Under the pieces are notes generated by a model. The model was not told the origin of the DNA. It saw nothing but the letters and a program-made list of their open reading frames with translations, and made no database searches. From positions 1 through 33,874 of the forward strand of contig CAUJCX010000045.1 in NCBI GenBank assembly GCA_963169235.1: DNA of 33,874 nt. Direction: 5' to 3'. Below, piece by piece: positions 7,821-15,203 of the stretch (positions are counted from its first letter, which is position 1; the number at the start of each line of letters is the position of its first letter). This DNA comes from Actinomycetota bacterium. GTDB taxonomy: Bacteria; Actinomycetota; Thermoleophilia; Miltoncostaeales; Miltoncostaeaceae. The position numbers and the translations under genes are program-made.

Positions 7821-8473
7821 AGCTCGACGCCGGCCCGCAGACCGTCGCGATCGTGGGACCGTCGGGATCGGGCAAGACCACCCTGTTGCGCGCCGTGGCC
7901 GGGCTGGAGCGGCCCGTGGACGGCGAGATCACGGTGCAGGGCGAGACGTGGTTCCGAGCGCGGCCGCGCACCTGGACGCCTCCGGAGCGGCGGTCGGTGG
8001 GGCTGGTCTTCCAGCAGTTCGCGTTGTTCCCCCACATGACCGTCAGGCAGAACGTGGCGTTCGCGCGCGGGGACGACCCGGACGCGCTGCTCGAGCGCCT
8101 GGGGGTGCTGCACCTGGCCGACGCGCGGCCCGCGGCGATCTCGGGCGGTGAGCGCCAGCGGGTGGCCCTGGCGCGTGCCCTTGCGCGCCGTCCCCGGGTG
8201 CTCTTGCTGGATGAGCCCATGGCGGCGCTCGACCCGTTCACGCGTCAGGGGGTGCGGCGCGAACTCGCCGCGGTGCTCAGGATCCTCGCCCTGCCGACCC
8301 TGCTGGTGACGCACGACCGGGACGACCTGGCGCTGGCCGACCGGGTGGTGACGCTGGAGGCGGGCCGCGTCACCCAGGACGGCACGCTCGAGCAGCTCGC
8401 GTCCCGTCCCGCGACGCCGTTCGTGGCCACGCTCACCGCGCACGCGGCATCCCCATTAGGCTCCTCCGCATGA
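7760..8473 (+). CDS. modC: Molybdate ABC transporter, ATP-binding protein without TOBE domain
   Basis: 237 residues from the ATG at 7760, inside the end of modB. Walker A GPSGSGKTT is at about 33-41, the Q-loop in VFQQFALFPHMTV, the signature ISGGE at 127-131, Walker B VLLLDEP at 147-153, and the H-loop in LLVTHDRDD. These fit the ModC group. E. coli ModC is about 350 residues with a C-terminal TOBE/Mop domain; this one stops just after the ATPase domain. A Mop/TOBE domain is instead found in the protein encoded next, whose ATG overlaps the modC stop (ATGA). Earlier in-frame codons exist but belong to modB. The start used gives the usual short strand before Walker A. Confidence 0.92.
   Translation: MPPLLHAHLRVPRRDFDVAVELDAGPQTVAIVGPSGSGKTTLLRAVAGLERPVDGEITVQGETWFRARPRTWTPPERRSVGLVFQQFALFPHMTVRQNVAFARGDDPDALLERLGVLHLADARPAAISGGERQRVALARALARRPRVLLLDEPMAALDPFTRQGVRRELAAVLRILALPTLLVTHDRDDLALADRVVTLEAGRVTQDGTLEQLASRPATPFVATLTAHAASPLGSSA
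8457..8462 (+). promoter_or_regulatory. Predicted internal -10 box (TAGGCT) for the HTH-Mop regulator
   Basis: TAGGCT ends 7 bases before the ATG at 8470, the spacing of a leaderless promoter. It lies inside the last codons of modC, so the regulator could be made both from the operon and from its own promoter. Confidence 0.45.
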
Positions 8474-8859
8474 GCACCGAACGCACCCTCACCGCCGGCG
8501 AGGCCGCCCGCGCGCTCGGCATCAGCCTCGACACCCTGCGGCGCTGGGACCGTCAGGGCCGCATCGCCGTGCGCCGCGACGCCGCCAACCGGCGGGTGGT
8601 GACGGCCGACGAGGTCGCCCGGCTGCGGGGCGAGCGCGAGACCGGCCTCAGCACCCGCAACCGCTTCCCCGGCGTGGTGCGCAGCGTCACCGTCGACGGG
8701 CTGATGGCGCAGGTGGAGATCGACGTCACGGAGCCCACCCGCGTCGTGGCCATCATCACCGCGGCCGCGGCGGAGGACCTGGGCCTGCGCGTGGGGAGCC
8801 CGGCGACGGCGCTGGTGAAGTCGACGTCCGTGGCGGTCAGCACGAGGCCGCGGGAGTAG
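8470..8859 (+). CDS. MerR-type HTH + Mop/TOBE molybdate-binding protein, probable regulator of the mod operon
   Basis: 129 residues. Residues 6-45 are a MerR/excisionase-type helix-turn-helix (LTAGEAARALGISLDTLRRWDRQGRI, then RRVVTADEVARL). Residues 62-125 form one Mop/TOBE domain: STRNRFPGVVRSVTVDGLMAQVEIDV, then VVAIITAAAAEDLGLRVGSPATALVKSTSV. Mop domains bind molybdate or tungstate, often as oligomers. A DNA-binding head joined to a Mop domain is the logic of ModE but with a different DNA-binding fold. It overlaps modC by 4 bases. Expected role: molybdate-responsive control of modABC, possibly at the tandem TATGCT motif, and perhaps also molybdate storage or regulation of ModC, which lacks its own TOBE domain. 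The role in control is inference from domains and position. Confidence 0.9.
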   Translation: MSTERTLTAGEAARALGISLDTLRRWDRQGRIAVRRDAANRRVVTADEVARLRGERETGLSTRNRFPGVVRSVTVDGLMAQVEIDVTEPTRVVAIITAAAAEDLGLRVGSPATALVKSTSVAVSTRPRE

Positions 8860-8866
8860 CGGCTCG

Positions 8867-8881
8867 GCGCCCTACGGGCGC
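8867..8881. terminator. Short hairpin between convergent genes
   Basis: GCGCCC-TAC-GGGCGC is a perfect 6-bp stem with a 3-base loop between the HTH-Mop gene (plus) and the 40-residue membrane protein (minus), covering the latter's stop codon. No T-tract on either strand. Possible bidirectional terminator. Confidence 0.35.
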
Positions 8882-8994
8882 AGCACCTCGAGCAGGCCGG
8901 CGAGGTCGGCGATGAGCATCAGCACCAGCACGAGCGCCGGGATGACGTACCACTTCCATGCGTTCGTCCAGCTCTGTGCGCGGGTGTCAGCCAT
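8872..8994 (-). CDS. 40-residue single-helix membrane protein coupled to the FMN glutamate-synthase-like gene
   Basis: Reads MADTRAQSWTNAWKWYVIPA, then ALVLVLMLIADLAGLLEVLRP, and stops at TAG 8872-8874. One membrane helix at about residues 16-35, preceded by a Trp-rich amphipathic head. The ATG at 8994 overlaps the stop of the upstream gene by 8 bases, so translation is very likely coupled. Codon use is fully coding-like (third positions mostly G/C). The partner protein also has a single N-terminal membrane helix, so a small subunit or anchor for that enzyme is a reasonable guess. I know no named family for it. Its small size explains why automatic annotation could miss it. Confidence 0.7.
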   Translation of the reverse strand: MADTRAQSWTNAWKWYVIPALVLVLMLIADLAGLLEVLRP

Positions 8995-10510
8995 GCGCCA
9001 AGGGTATCGCCTGGTCCATCAGCTCGGTCACGTCCCGAATGTCCTTCTCGCCGGGGAGCGACCATCCCTTCTCGTACCGGAACCGGGCCCACGGGTTCTG
9101 CGGCACGCCGTGGTCGAGCAGCTCGATGTGCTCCAGCGTGAGCAGCCCGGGGTGGGCGACGCCGCACGCGTTGGCCAGCTTGAGCAGCTCCGAGCGCAGC
9201 ACCCGCACGTACGTACCCGCCCGCTGCCCCTTGGACTGGGGTTCGAGGCCCCTCTGGAGCCACTGTGACTGGGTGGTGACGCCCACCGGGCAGTGGCCGG
9301 TGTGGCAGCGCTGCGCCTGGATGCAGCCGATCGACAGCATCGCCTCGCGGGCGATGTGCACCATGTCGACGCCCAGCGCCAAGGCCAGCGCGGCCCGGTC
9401 GGGCAGCCCCAGCCGGCCCGAGCCGATGAACGTGACCTTCTGCTGCAGCCCGCGCTCGGCGAACGCGCTGAACACGCGGGCGTGGGCGGCCATGAACGGC
9501 AGCGAGACGTGGTCGGCGAACACCAGCGGCGCGGCGCCCGTGCCCCCCTCCCCTCCGTCGACGGTGATGAAGTCGACGCCGCGGGTGCCCGACTCCATCT
9601 CGGCCGCGAGGCTGTCCCAGAAGCGGCGCGATCCGATGGCCGCCTTGATGCCCACCGGCAGCCCGGTGGCCTCGGCGATGCGCTCCACGAAGTCGAGCAT
9701 GCTGTCGATGTCGCTGAACTCCGCGTGGCGGGACGGGCTGATGCAGTCGACGCCCTCGGGCACGCCGCGGGCCGCCGCGATCTCGGCCGACACCTTGGCC
9801 GCGGGCAGCACGCCACCCTGGCCGGGCTTGGCGCCCTGCGACAGCTTGATCTCGATGGCCTTCACCGGATCGCGCTGGCAGGCCTCCACCAGCCGCTCCA
9901 GCGAGAAGCGCCCGTCGGCGTCGCGGCAGCCGAAGTACGCGGTCCCCAGCTGCAGCATCAGGTCACCGCCGTGGCGGTGGTACTTCGAGATGCCGCCCTC
10001 CCCGGTGTTGTGCATGCATCCCGCCAGCGCCGCGCCCCGGTTGAGCGCCTCGACGGCATTGGCCGACATCGAGCCGAAGCTCATGCCCGAGATGTTCACC
10101 AGCGAGGCGGGCCGGAACGCGTGCCGCCGGCCGCGGGCCTCCCCCATCACCTTCGCGGACGGCACCGCCTCCACCGCGGGGGCCGCGGCCGGGTACGGGA
10201 ACGCGGCGGGGCGCAGGATGATGTAGCTGGCCCGGGCATCCATGTGGCTGTCGGAGCCGAAACCGAAGTAGTTGTTCTGACGCTTGGACGACGCGTACAC
10301 CCAGCGCCGCTCGTTGCGGTTGAACGGCCGCTCCTGGTCGTTGCCCGTGACGATGTACTGCCGCAGCTCCGGGCCGATCTTCTCGAGCAGGTAGCGCAGG
10401 TGCCCGACGATGGGGAAGTTGCGCAAGACGGCGTGGCGCGGCTGCACCACGTCGTACAGGGCGACGCCAACCAGCACGGCAACGACGACACCGAGGATCC
10501 ACCACCACAC
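8987..10510 (-). CDS. Membrane-anchored FMN-binding glutamate-synthase-domain protein
   Basis: 507 residues. I place the start at the GTG of 10510 because GGAGG lies 6 bases upstream and a -10 box (TAGCGT, 10549-10544) would start the transcript after the alternative ATG at 10543. An N-terminal membrane helix (VWWWILGVVVAVLVGVALYDVV) leads into the glutamate-synthase FMN domain: FRPASLVNISGMSFGSMSANAVEALNRGA, ISKYHRHGGD, IEIKLSQGAKPGQGGVLP, FITVDGGEGGTGAAP, and the iron-sulfur pattern CIQAQRCHTGHCPVG. It has the ammonia-donating chemistry core of GltS but no amidotransferase domain, as in the stand-alone FMN-binding glutamate synthase family found in many bacteria. Its real substrate is not known to me; these proteins should not be read as true glutamate synthases without test. 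Confidence 0.92.
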   Translation of the reverse strand: MWWWILGVVVAVLVGVALYDVVQPRHAVLRNFPIVGHLRYLLEKIGPELRQYIVTGNDQERPFNRNERRWVYASSKRQNNYFGFGSDSHMDARASYIILRPAAFPYPAAAPAVEAVPSAKVMGEARGRRHAFRPASLVNISGMSFGSMSANAVEALNRGAALAGCMHNTGEGGISKYHRHGGDLMLQLGTAYFGCRDADGRFSLERLVEACQRDPVKAIEIKLSQGAKPGQGGVLPAAKVSAEIAAARGVPEGVDCISPSRHAEFSDIDSMLDFVERIAEATGLPVGIKAAIGSRRFWDSLAAEMESGTRGVDFITVDGGEGGTGAAPLVFADHVSLPFMAAHARVFSAFAERGLQQKVTFIGSGRLGLPDRAALALALGVDMVHIAREAMLSIGCIQAQRCHTGHCPVGVTTQSQWLQRGLEPQSKGQRAGTYVRVLRSELLKLANACGVAHPGLLTLEHIELLDHGVPQNPWARFRYEKGWSLPGEKDIRDVTELMDQAIPLAHG

Positions 10511-10543
10511 GCCGCACCTCCACGGGGACACACCGTGATGCAC

Positions 10544-10549
10544 ACGCTA
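10544..10549 (-). promoter_or_regulatory. Predicted -10 box (TAGCGT) of the FMN glutamate-synthase-like gene
   Basis: On the minus strand TAGCGT reads from 10549 to 10544. A start about 7 bases later gives a leader of roughly 27 bases containing GGAGG before the GTG at 10510. It argues against the upstream ATG at 10543. Confidence 0.4.
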
Positions 10550-10594
10550 CGCCACGGCGGCCGATTCGCCTGCATCGGTTCTCCCCGCGTCTCG

Positions 10595-10600
10595 TACACT
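10595..10600 (+). promoter_or_regulatory. Predicted -10 box (TACACT) of the AAA ATPase gene
   Basis: TACACT at 10595 predicts a transcript start near 10608 and a short leader carrying GAGGAG four bases before the GTG at 10632. Divergent from the promoter at 10544-10549. Confidence 0.4.
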
Positions 10601-10631
10601 CGGTCGGGTTACCGTCGCCTCGAGGAGCGCT

Positions 10632-12062
10632 GTGCCGCAGGATCGCCTGTCCATCGTGACCCACAGCGTCGACCGCGCGCTGCTCGAGAGCCGCATGGCC
10701 GACGCCCGCGCCGCCGTCGAGCGCCTGGACGGGGCCACGCTGACACCCGTGGAGGCGGCGGGCCTCCTGCGCCTGAAGGGCCGCATCGCCATCGCCGACG
10801 GCAACCTGGCCGAGGGCGCCGCCATGCTGGCCGACGCGGTGGCGGGCGCCCGCACGGCCGGGCGGCTCGACCTGCTGGCCGACGGGTGGCTGACCGACCT
10901 GGGCGCCGCCCGCACCGCGGCGGGACTGCCCGACCAGGCGCTGGTGTCGCTGCGCGAGGCCGCCGAGCTGACGCTGCGGCTGCGGGGCGCGGCCGACTGG
11001 GCCACCGTCCGCGCGCATCGCCTGCTGGGCGCGGCCCTGGCGGCCGCGGGCGACCGGGACGGGGCCGCGGACGCCCTCACCGTCGCCGCGGACGGGGCCG
11101 AGCAGGCCGTCCCGGCCGACCCGGACGTGCGCGCCGCCGTCTCCACCGAGCGCACGGGAGCCCTGCGGGCCGCGGGCCGTTCTTCCGGGTCGCCGGGAAC
11201 GGACGGCGCGGCGACGGAGGCCACGGCCGAGGAGATCGCCGCCGACCTCACGGCCGCCCGCCACGAGCTGGACGAGCTGGTGGGGCTCACCGCCATCAAG
11301 TCGCAGATCACGGCCCTCACCGACCTGCTGGCCGTGCAGGCGCGCCGCAAGGCCGAGGGGCTGCGCATCCCCGAGGTCTCGCTGCACCTGGTGTTCACGG
11401 GCCCGCCCGGTACCGGCAAGACCACCGTCGCGCGCCTCATCGGCCGCATCTACCGGGGCCTCGGGCTGCTGAAATCGGGCCACCTCGTGGAGGTCGACCG
11501 GGCCGGCCTGGTGGCCGGCTACGTCGGCCAGACCGCCCAGAAGGTGGACGAGGTGGTGACCAAGGCCCTCGACGGGGTGCTGTTCGTCGACGAGGCGTAC
11601 GCGCTGGCCCAGGGGGGCGAGTCCGACTTCGGGCCCGAGGCCCTCGCCGCGCTGCTGAAGCGCATGGAGGACCACCGCGACCGCCTGGCGGTCGTGCTCG
11701 CCGGGTACGACGAGCCCATGCAGAAGCTCTTGTCCTCCAACCCCGGCCTCCGCAGCCGCTTCCCCACCGTGCTGGCGTTCACCACGTACTCGGCGGACGA
11801 GCTGGCCGAGATCTTCCGCTCGACGGCCGCGAAGTACGACTACCGGCTGACCCCCGAGGCCGACGCCGCGATGGTGGAGGTGGTGGCCGACATGCGCGCC
11901 CACGCGGGCCCCGACTTCGGCAACGCGCGGGCCATGCGCAACCTGTTCGAGGACGCCATCGCGGCGCACGCCACCCGCGTGGTCAACGAGGCCGACGCCG
12001 ATCTGTCGCTCCTGGACGCGGACGACATCCGCTCGGCCGCCAAGCCCGACGGCACCCGCTGA
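10632..12062 (+). CDS. TPR-like + CbxX/EccA-type AAA ATPase
   Basis: 476 residues from the GTG at 10632 (GAGGAG four bases upstream). Residues about 15-180 are Ala/Leu-rich helical repeats in TPR style (LLRLKGRIAIADGNLAEGAAML, then LVSLREAAELTLRLRG). The AAA domain follows: ELDELVGLTAIKSQI before Walker A GPPGTGKT (257-264), the pore-loop region with GYVGQTAQK, Walker B LFVDEAYAL (317-325), and the arginine-finger segment GLRSRFP (372-378). The fold and motifs are those of the CbbX/CfxQ and EccA family, which remodel protein complexes (Rubisco activation, type VII secretion). No Rubisco or ESX genes are near, so the client is unknown. About 100 residues shorter than mycobacterial EccA as I recall it. 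Cytoplasmic. Confidence 0.9.
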   Translation: MPQDRLSIVTHSVDRALLESRMADARAAVERLDGATLTPVEAAGLLRLKGRIAIADGNLAEGAAMLADAVAGARTAGRLDLLADGWLTDLGAARTAAGLPDQALVSLREAAELTLRLRGAADWATVRAHRLLGAALAAAGDRDGAADALTVAADGAEQAVPADPDVRAAVSTERTGALRAAGRSSGSPGTDGAATEATAEEIAADLTAARHELDELVGLTAIKSQITALTDLLAVQARRKAEGLRIPEVSLHLVFTGPPGTGKTTVARLIGRIYRGLGLLKSGHLVEVDRAGLVAGYVGQTAQKVDEVVTKALDGVLFVDEAYALAQGGESDFGPEALAALLKRMEDHRDRLAVVLAGYDEPMQKLLSSNPGLRSRFPTVLAFTTYSADELAEIFRSTAAKYDYRLTPEADAAMVEVVADMRAHAGPDFGNARAMRNLFEDAIAAHATRVVNEADADLSLLDADDIRSAAKPDGTR

Positions 12063-12081
12063 CGCGCACGGCCCGCGCGTC
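12061..12081 (+). terminator. Hairpin after the AAA ATPase gene
   Basis: GACGCGC (12061-12067) and GCGCGTC (12075-12081) form a perfect 7-bp stem with a 7-base loop, starting within the stop codon. It sits between convergent genes (the next stop is at 12090), so it may serve both. Confidence 0.45.
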
Positions 12082-12089
12082 GCTCCCCG

Positions 12090-12398
12090 TCAGGCCCCGG
12101 AGGCCCCGCGCAGGAACGAGGTGAACACCTGGCGCACGCCAGGGCGGCGCGGCGCCGCCCGCTCGATGCGGGCGATCTCCTCCTCGAGGGCCTCCAGGCG
12201 GTTCATGCGCACGCACAGATCGTCGGTGGGCCCGGACGAGATCGCCTCGGCGCACACCCGCTGACGCTCGCGGCGCAGCACGCCGCGGAGGGTCCGCAAC
12301 TCACCCGGCGCGAGCGTGCGCAGGTACTGGGGATGCGCCGCCGCGATCACCGCGGTGGCGTCGGACGAGCGCAGGGCAAGGGAGGGGACGTACGTCAT
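12090..12398 (-). CDS. Hypothetical protein, helical, 102 residues
   Basis: Begins MTYVPSLALRSSDATAVIAAA. The middle is rich in charged helix (ELRTLRGVLRRERQRVCAE, then MNRLEALEEEIARIERAA), which could form a short coiled coil. The tail is RQVFTSFLRGASGA. No signal peptide, membrane helix or catalytic motif. Codon use is clearly coding-like. TATGAC at 12415-12410 may be its -10, giving a very short leader. It is convergent with the AAA ATPase gene and 75 bases away from the dehydrogenase-like gene. I do not recognise a family. Confidence 0.7.
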   Translation of the reverse strand: MTYVPSLALRSSDATAVIAAAHPQYLRTLAPGELRTLRGVLRRERQRVCAEAISSGPTDDLCVRMNRLEALEEEIARIERAAPRRPGVRQVFTSFLRGASGA

Positions 12399-12474
12399 GG
12401 TTCATGCGTGTCATAGCACCCCCACGGGGCAGATTCCAGCCGCGCCTCTTGCGTTTTCGCCGTCCCATTCGCGC

Positions 12475-13566
12475 TCAACGGGGAGAGAACCGCACCACCG
12501 CGCCGGACTGCCACAGCGTGAGGTAGATTCGGCCCCGCGCGTCGGACGTCATGCCCAGCGGATCGAAACGCCGAAAACCCCAGGCGAATCGTGAGATCCG
12601 GCCGCGGTAGCCGGACGCGGTGCGGGTGAGGCGCACGCGATCGACCGTGCTGGTGACCGGGCGCGAGAACAGCGTCGACCCGTTGTTGGCCACGAACGCC
12701 GTCAGGCGGCGATCGCCGAACCCCCGCACCACCGCGACGCCGTCGGTGGACGCGTGCGGGTGCGTGCGGGCGACGGCGGGGACGCGGCCGCGGCACGGCG
12801 CACCCCCCTGCCCCCAGCAGCCGGGGAAGCCGTAGTCGCGGGCCGCGCGCGACGTGTCCACCACGTTGACCTCGTCCGGGGGCGCCGTGAGGCCCAGGTC
12901 GTCGCGGCCGTTGTCGGTCACGACCAGGTGCCGGGTGCCGGGAATGAACGCCAGCCCGAACGGGTTGCGAAGCCCACGGGCCACCACGCCGACCCGCCGG
13001 GTGCGCGGGTCGACCCGCAGCACGGACGCCGAGAAGCGCGCGGGCCCGCGCGCCGTGTCGGCCACGCTGCCGAGCCCCACGTAGAGCATGCCGTCGGGTC
13101 CGGCGACCACGTTGTCGATGGTGTGGCGCCCCACCGGCAGGTCGCCCACCAGCACCCGGCGTGACCGGAAGCGCCGCCCGTCGAACCCGCGCAGCGCCAG
13201 CACCTGGCCCCGGCGCGCCGCCACGTCGGCGTCCGACCCGCCGGAGGGCGTGACGTTGGTGGCGTACAGCACGCCCCCGTGCCAGGTGAGCCCGAGCGCC
13301 AGGAACATGTCCGACACCACCTGCCGGGGGCGCGCCCCCGCGGACGGCGCGTACCAGATGCCGTCGCTGGCCAGGTGGTAGTTGCCCGAGCTGGCGATCC
13401 ACATGCCGCCGCGCGCGTCCAGGGCGATGGCGGTGGGGCGCGGCACGCCCGTCACCACCGTCTGGGTGCGCACCCCCGGGACGGTGGTGATGGCCGCCGC
13501 CGGCGCCGCGGCCGCCAGGGCCGTCACCACCGCCGCCGCGAGGGAACACCGCCTCACGCCGGCCAC
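12475..13566 (-). CDS. Secreted glucose/sorbosone-dehydrogenase-like beta-propeller protein
   Basis: 363 residues from the GTG at 13566; a second GTG at 13557 is equally possible and neither has a clear ribosome-binding site. The signal peptide is CSLAAAVVTALAAAAPAAA. The propeller carries the GSDH (PQQ-dependent sugar dehydrogenase) marks: GRHTIDNVVAGPDGMLYVGLG, LRNPFGLAFIPG (the Arg-Asn pair that contacts the cofactor in soluble glucose dehydrogenase), HLVVTDNGRDDLG, PDEVNVVD and YGFPGCWG. It should act outside the membrane, oxidising a sugar or related alcohol if PQQ is bound. The cofactor and substrate are inferred from family only. It follows the VWA gene in the same direction, with a perfect 10-bp hairpin between, so co-transcription may be partial. 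Confidence 0.88.
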   Translation of the reverse strand: MAGVRRCSLAAAVVTALAAAAPAAAITTVPGVRTQTVVTGVPRPTAIALDARGGMWIASSGNYHLASDGIWYAPSAGARPRQVVSDMFLALGLTWHGGVLYATNVTPSGGSDADVAARRGQVLALRGFDGRRFRSRRVLVGDLPVGRHTIDNVVAGPDGMLYVGLGSVADTARGPARFSASVLRVDPRTRRVGVVARGLRNPFGLAFIPGTRHLVVTDNGRDDLGLTAPPDEVNVVDTSRAARDYGFPGCWGQGGAPCRGRVPAVARTHPHASTDGVAVVRGFGDRRLTAFVANNGSTLFSRPVTSTVDRVRLTRTASGYRGRISRFAWGFRRFDPLGMTSDARGRIYLTLWQSGAVVRFSPR

Positions 13567-13571
13567 CGCAC

Positions 13572-13602
13572 CGGTGGCCCGCCCGCGCGGGACGGGCCAC
13601 CG
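13572..13602 (-). terminator. Stem-loop between the VWA gene and the dehydrogenase-like gene
   Basis: CGGTGGCCCG (13572-13581) and CGGGCCACCG (13593-13602) are perfect 10-bp inverted repeats, and the 11-base loop can pair further (CCC with GGG). It starts 9 bases after the VWA stop and ends 6 bases before the next GTG. Terminator, attenuator or mRNA-processing hairpin. Confidence 0.5.
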
Positions 13603-13610
13603 GGACGCGC

Positions 13611-15203
13611 TCACTTGGGCGTGGTGATGGTGACCTTGCCCGTGTCCTTCGGACCCGTCATGCGCTTGTTCTGCACCATGATGCGCCACTTGCCCGCGGC
13701 GGGCTTGTTGATGCGGTAGAACGCGAACGTCGCGCCGTGGCGGTAGTTCACGCCCTTGCCGGGCTTCTTCGCCGTGTGCCGCTTGCCCTTGGGGTCGATC
13801 AGCGTGACCGTGTAGATGCCGTTGCCCCAGTTGGCCATGAAGGTCGCCTGCTTGAGCTTGCGCGGCACCTTCTTGATCACCTGCTTCGTCACGCGCGGCC
13901 GGAACACGATGGTCTTGCTGAACACCGTGCGCTGCGCCGCCACCAGGTTGAAGCAGCTGGCGTAGATGTCGGTCAGGCGCCCTGCCGTCGGGGCCGCGAA
14001 GTACTTGCCGCCCGTCTCGGTCGCGATGCGCTTCAGGCGGGCCACGTCCTCGGGCTTGAACGACTTGGGGTCGCCCAGCTGCACGGCGCACACGGGCCAC
14101 GAGCGGCCCGTCGCGTTGAGCGCCAGCCGCAGGTGCGAGTTGTAGTACGTGCCGCTGTGGGCGCCGTCGGTGAGGAACACCACGGCCTTCTGCCGGTTGG
14201 GGTCGACGCCCGGCGTGGACGACAGCGCCGTGTACCCGTCGGTCAGGCCGATGTCGTAGTCGGTGCCGCCGTCGTTGACGATGCCGCGCCGGGCCGCGCC
14301 CTTGATGATGTTCGCGTTGTTGGTGGTACCGGTGATCTCGGTGAGCGGCACGATGGGCTTGCTCGAATCATCGAAGCCCGTGACGCCCAGCTTGTCCCCC
14401 TTGCGCATCAGGTCCACCAGCAGGCTGATGGCGTCCTTGCGGATGAACTTCGGGTCGTTGCCGGACATGCTCCCGGACACGTCCACGACCGCCTCGATGT
14501 CGATGGGACCGGGGATCGACGGCGTCGGGACGATGGCGCGCGCCGTCATGGTGCCCGCGTTGTACGACGCCGCGGCGCCGTTGTACGTGAACGCGACCGT
14601 CAGCGGGCCGGTGTACCCGGCTGCCGGCGCCGCGACACGGACCGTCGACGAGTCGACCGGCCCCCCGATGGGGGTGCCGCCGGCCAGGACGGTCACGCCG
14701 GTGGCCGAGTACGGCACCGTGACGTTGAGGTCGACGGTGCCGCCGGGCACAGCCAGGACGGACTGCGTGGGGACGTCGAAGATGCCCGTCGCATCCGGCT
14801 GGCCGGACGGTGCGTATCCCGAGCACAGGAGCGGGAGGGTCGAGACGAGGGTGCCGGTGCCGCCGTCGGCGATGCCCGCCAGCGCCGGTTCCTGGCTGCT
14901 GGGCTCGGCGCAGCTGGACGAGACGCTCAGCCGGGTCGACGCCGTGTACGGGCCTGCGGGCGGGCGCGTGCTCAGCGTCAGCACCACGTTGCCGGCCGCG
15001 TCCGTGGTGCCAGACGTTGCGTACGTACCGTCCGCCCCCCTGAGGGTGACGGACTGGCCCGCCAGCGGCGCCCCGCCGGGGCCCTGCACGTTGACGGTGA
15101 TGGCCGCCTGGGCCGTGGCCGCCAGAGTCACGCCGGCGGCCCCCGTGGCCAGGACGATCCCGAGGCGCCGGGCGACGGCGGGCCGGGTCCGGACTGCGTT
15201 CAT
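13611..15203 (-). CDS. Secreted von Willebrand factor A domain protein
   Basis: 530 residues from the ATG at 15203, with GAGGGA eight bases upstream. Signal peptide to about residue 33 (GIVLATGAAGVTLAATAQA). Residues about 35-95 look like an Ig-like/CarboxypepD-type domain (NVQGPGGAPLAGQSVTL, GTTDAAGNVVLTL). The VWA domain starts near 234 with a complete MIDAS opening DVSGSMS (Asp241, Ser243, Ser245), then NDGGTDYDIGLTDGY and AVVFLTDGAHSGT. The C-terminal 110 residues are Lys/Arg-rich with a beta-sandwich look (VFRPRVTKQVIKKVPRKL, then YTVTLIDPKGK). Metal-dependent adhesion or protein binding at the cell surface is the usual role. No LPXTG or C-terminal membrane anchor is seen, so it is probably secreted free. 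Confidence 0.9.
   Translation of the reverse strand: MNAVRTRPAVARRLGIVLATGAAGVTLAATAQAAITVNVQGPGGAPLAGQSVTLRGADGTYATSGTTDAAGNVVLTLSTRPPAGPYTASTRLSVSSSCAEPSSQEPALAGIADGGTGTLVSTLPLLCSGYAPSGQPDATGIFDVPTQSVLAVPGGTVDLNVTVPYSATGVTVLAGGTPIGGPVDSSTVRVAAPAAGYTGPLTVAFTYNGAAASYNAGTMTARAIVPTPSIPGPIDIEAVVDVSGSMSGNDPKFIRKDAISLLVDLMRKGDKLGVTGFDDSSKPIVPLTEITGTTNNANIIKGAARRGIVNDGGTDYDIGLTDGYTALSSTPGVDPNRQKAVVFLTDGAHSGTYYNSHLRLALNATGRSWPVCAVQLGDPKSFKPEDVARLKRIATETGGKYFAAPTAGRLTDIYASCFNLVAAQRTVFSKTIVFRPRVTKQVIKKVPRKLKQATFMANWGNGIYTVTLIDPKGKRHTAKKPGKGVNYRHGATFAFYRINKPAAGKWRIMVQNKRMTGPKDTGKVTITTPK

Noticed and set aside
10511-10543. ATG at 10543 as start of the FMN glutamate-synthase-like gene
   Set aside because: It lies at or before the predicted transcript start and lacks a ribosome-binding site; GTG 10510 has GGAGG at 6 bases.
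9293-12124. A 943-codon open frame on the plus strand
   Set aside because: Runs antisense to the FMN glutamate-synthase-like gene and then out of frame with the AAA gene; no recognisable domain.
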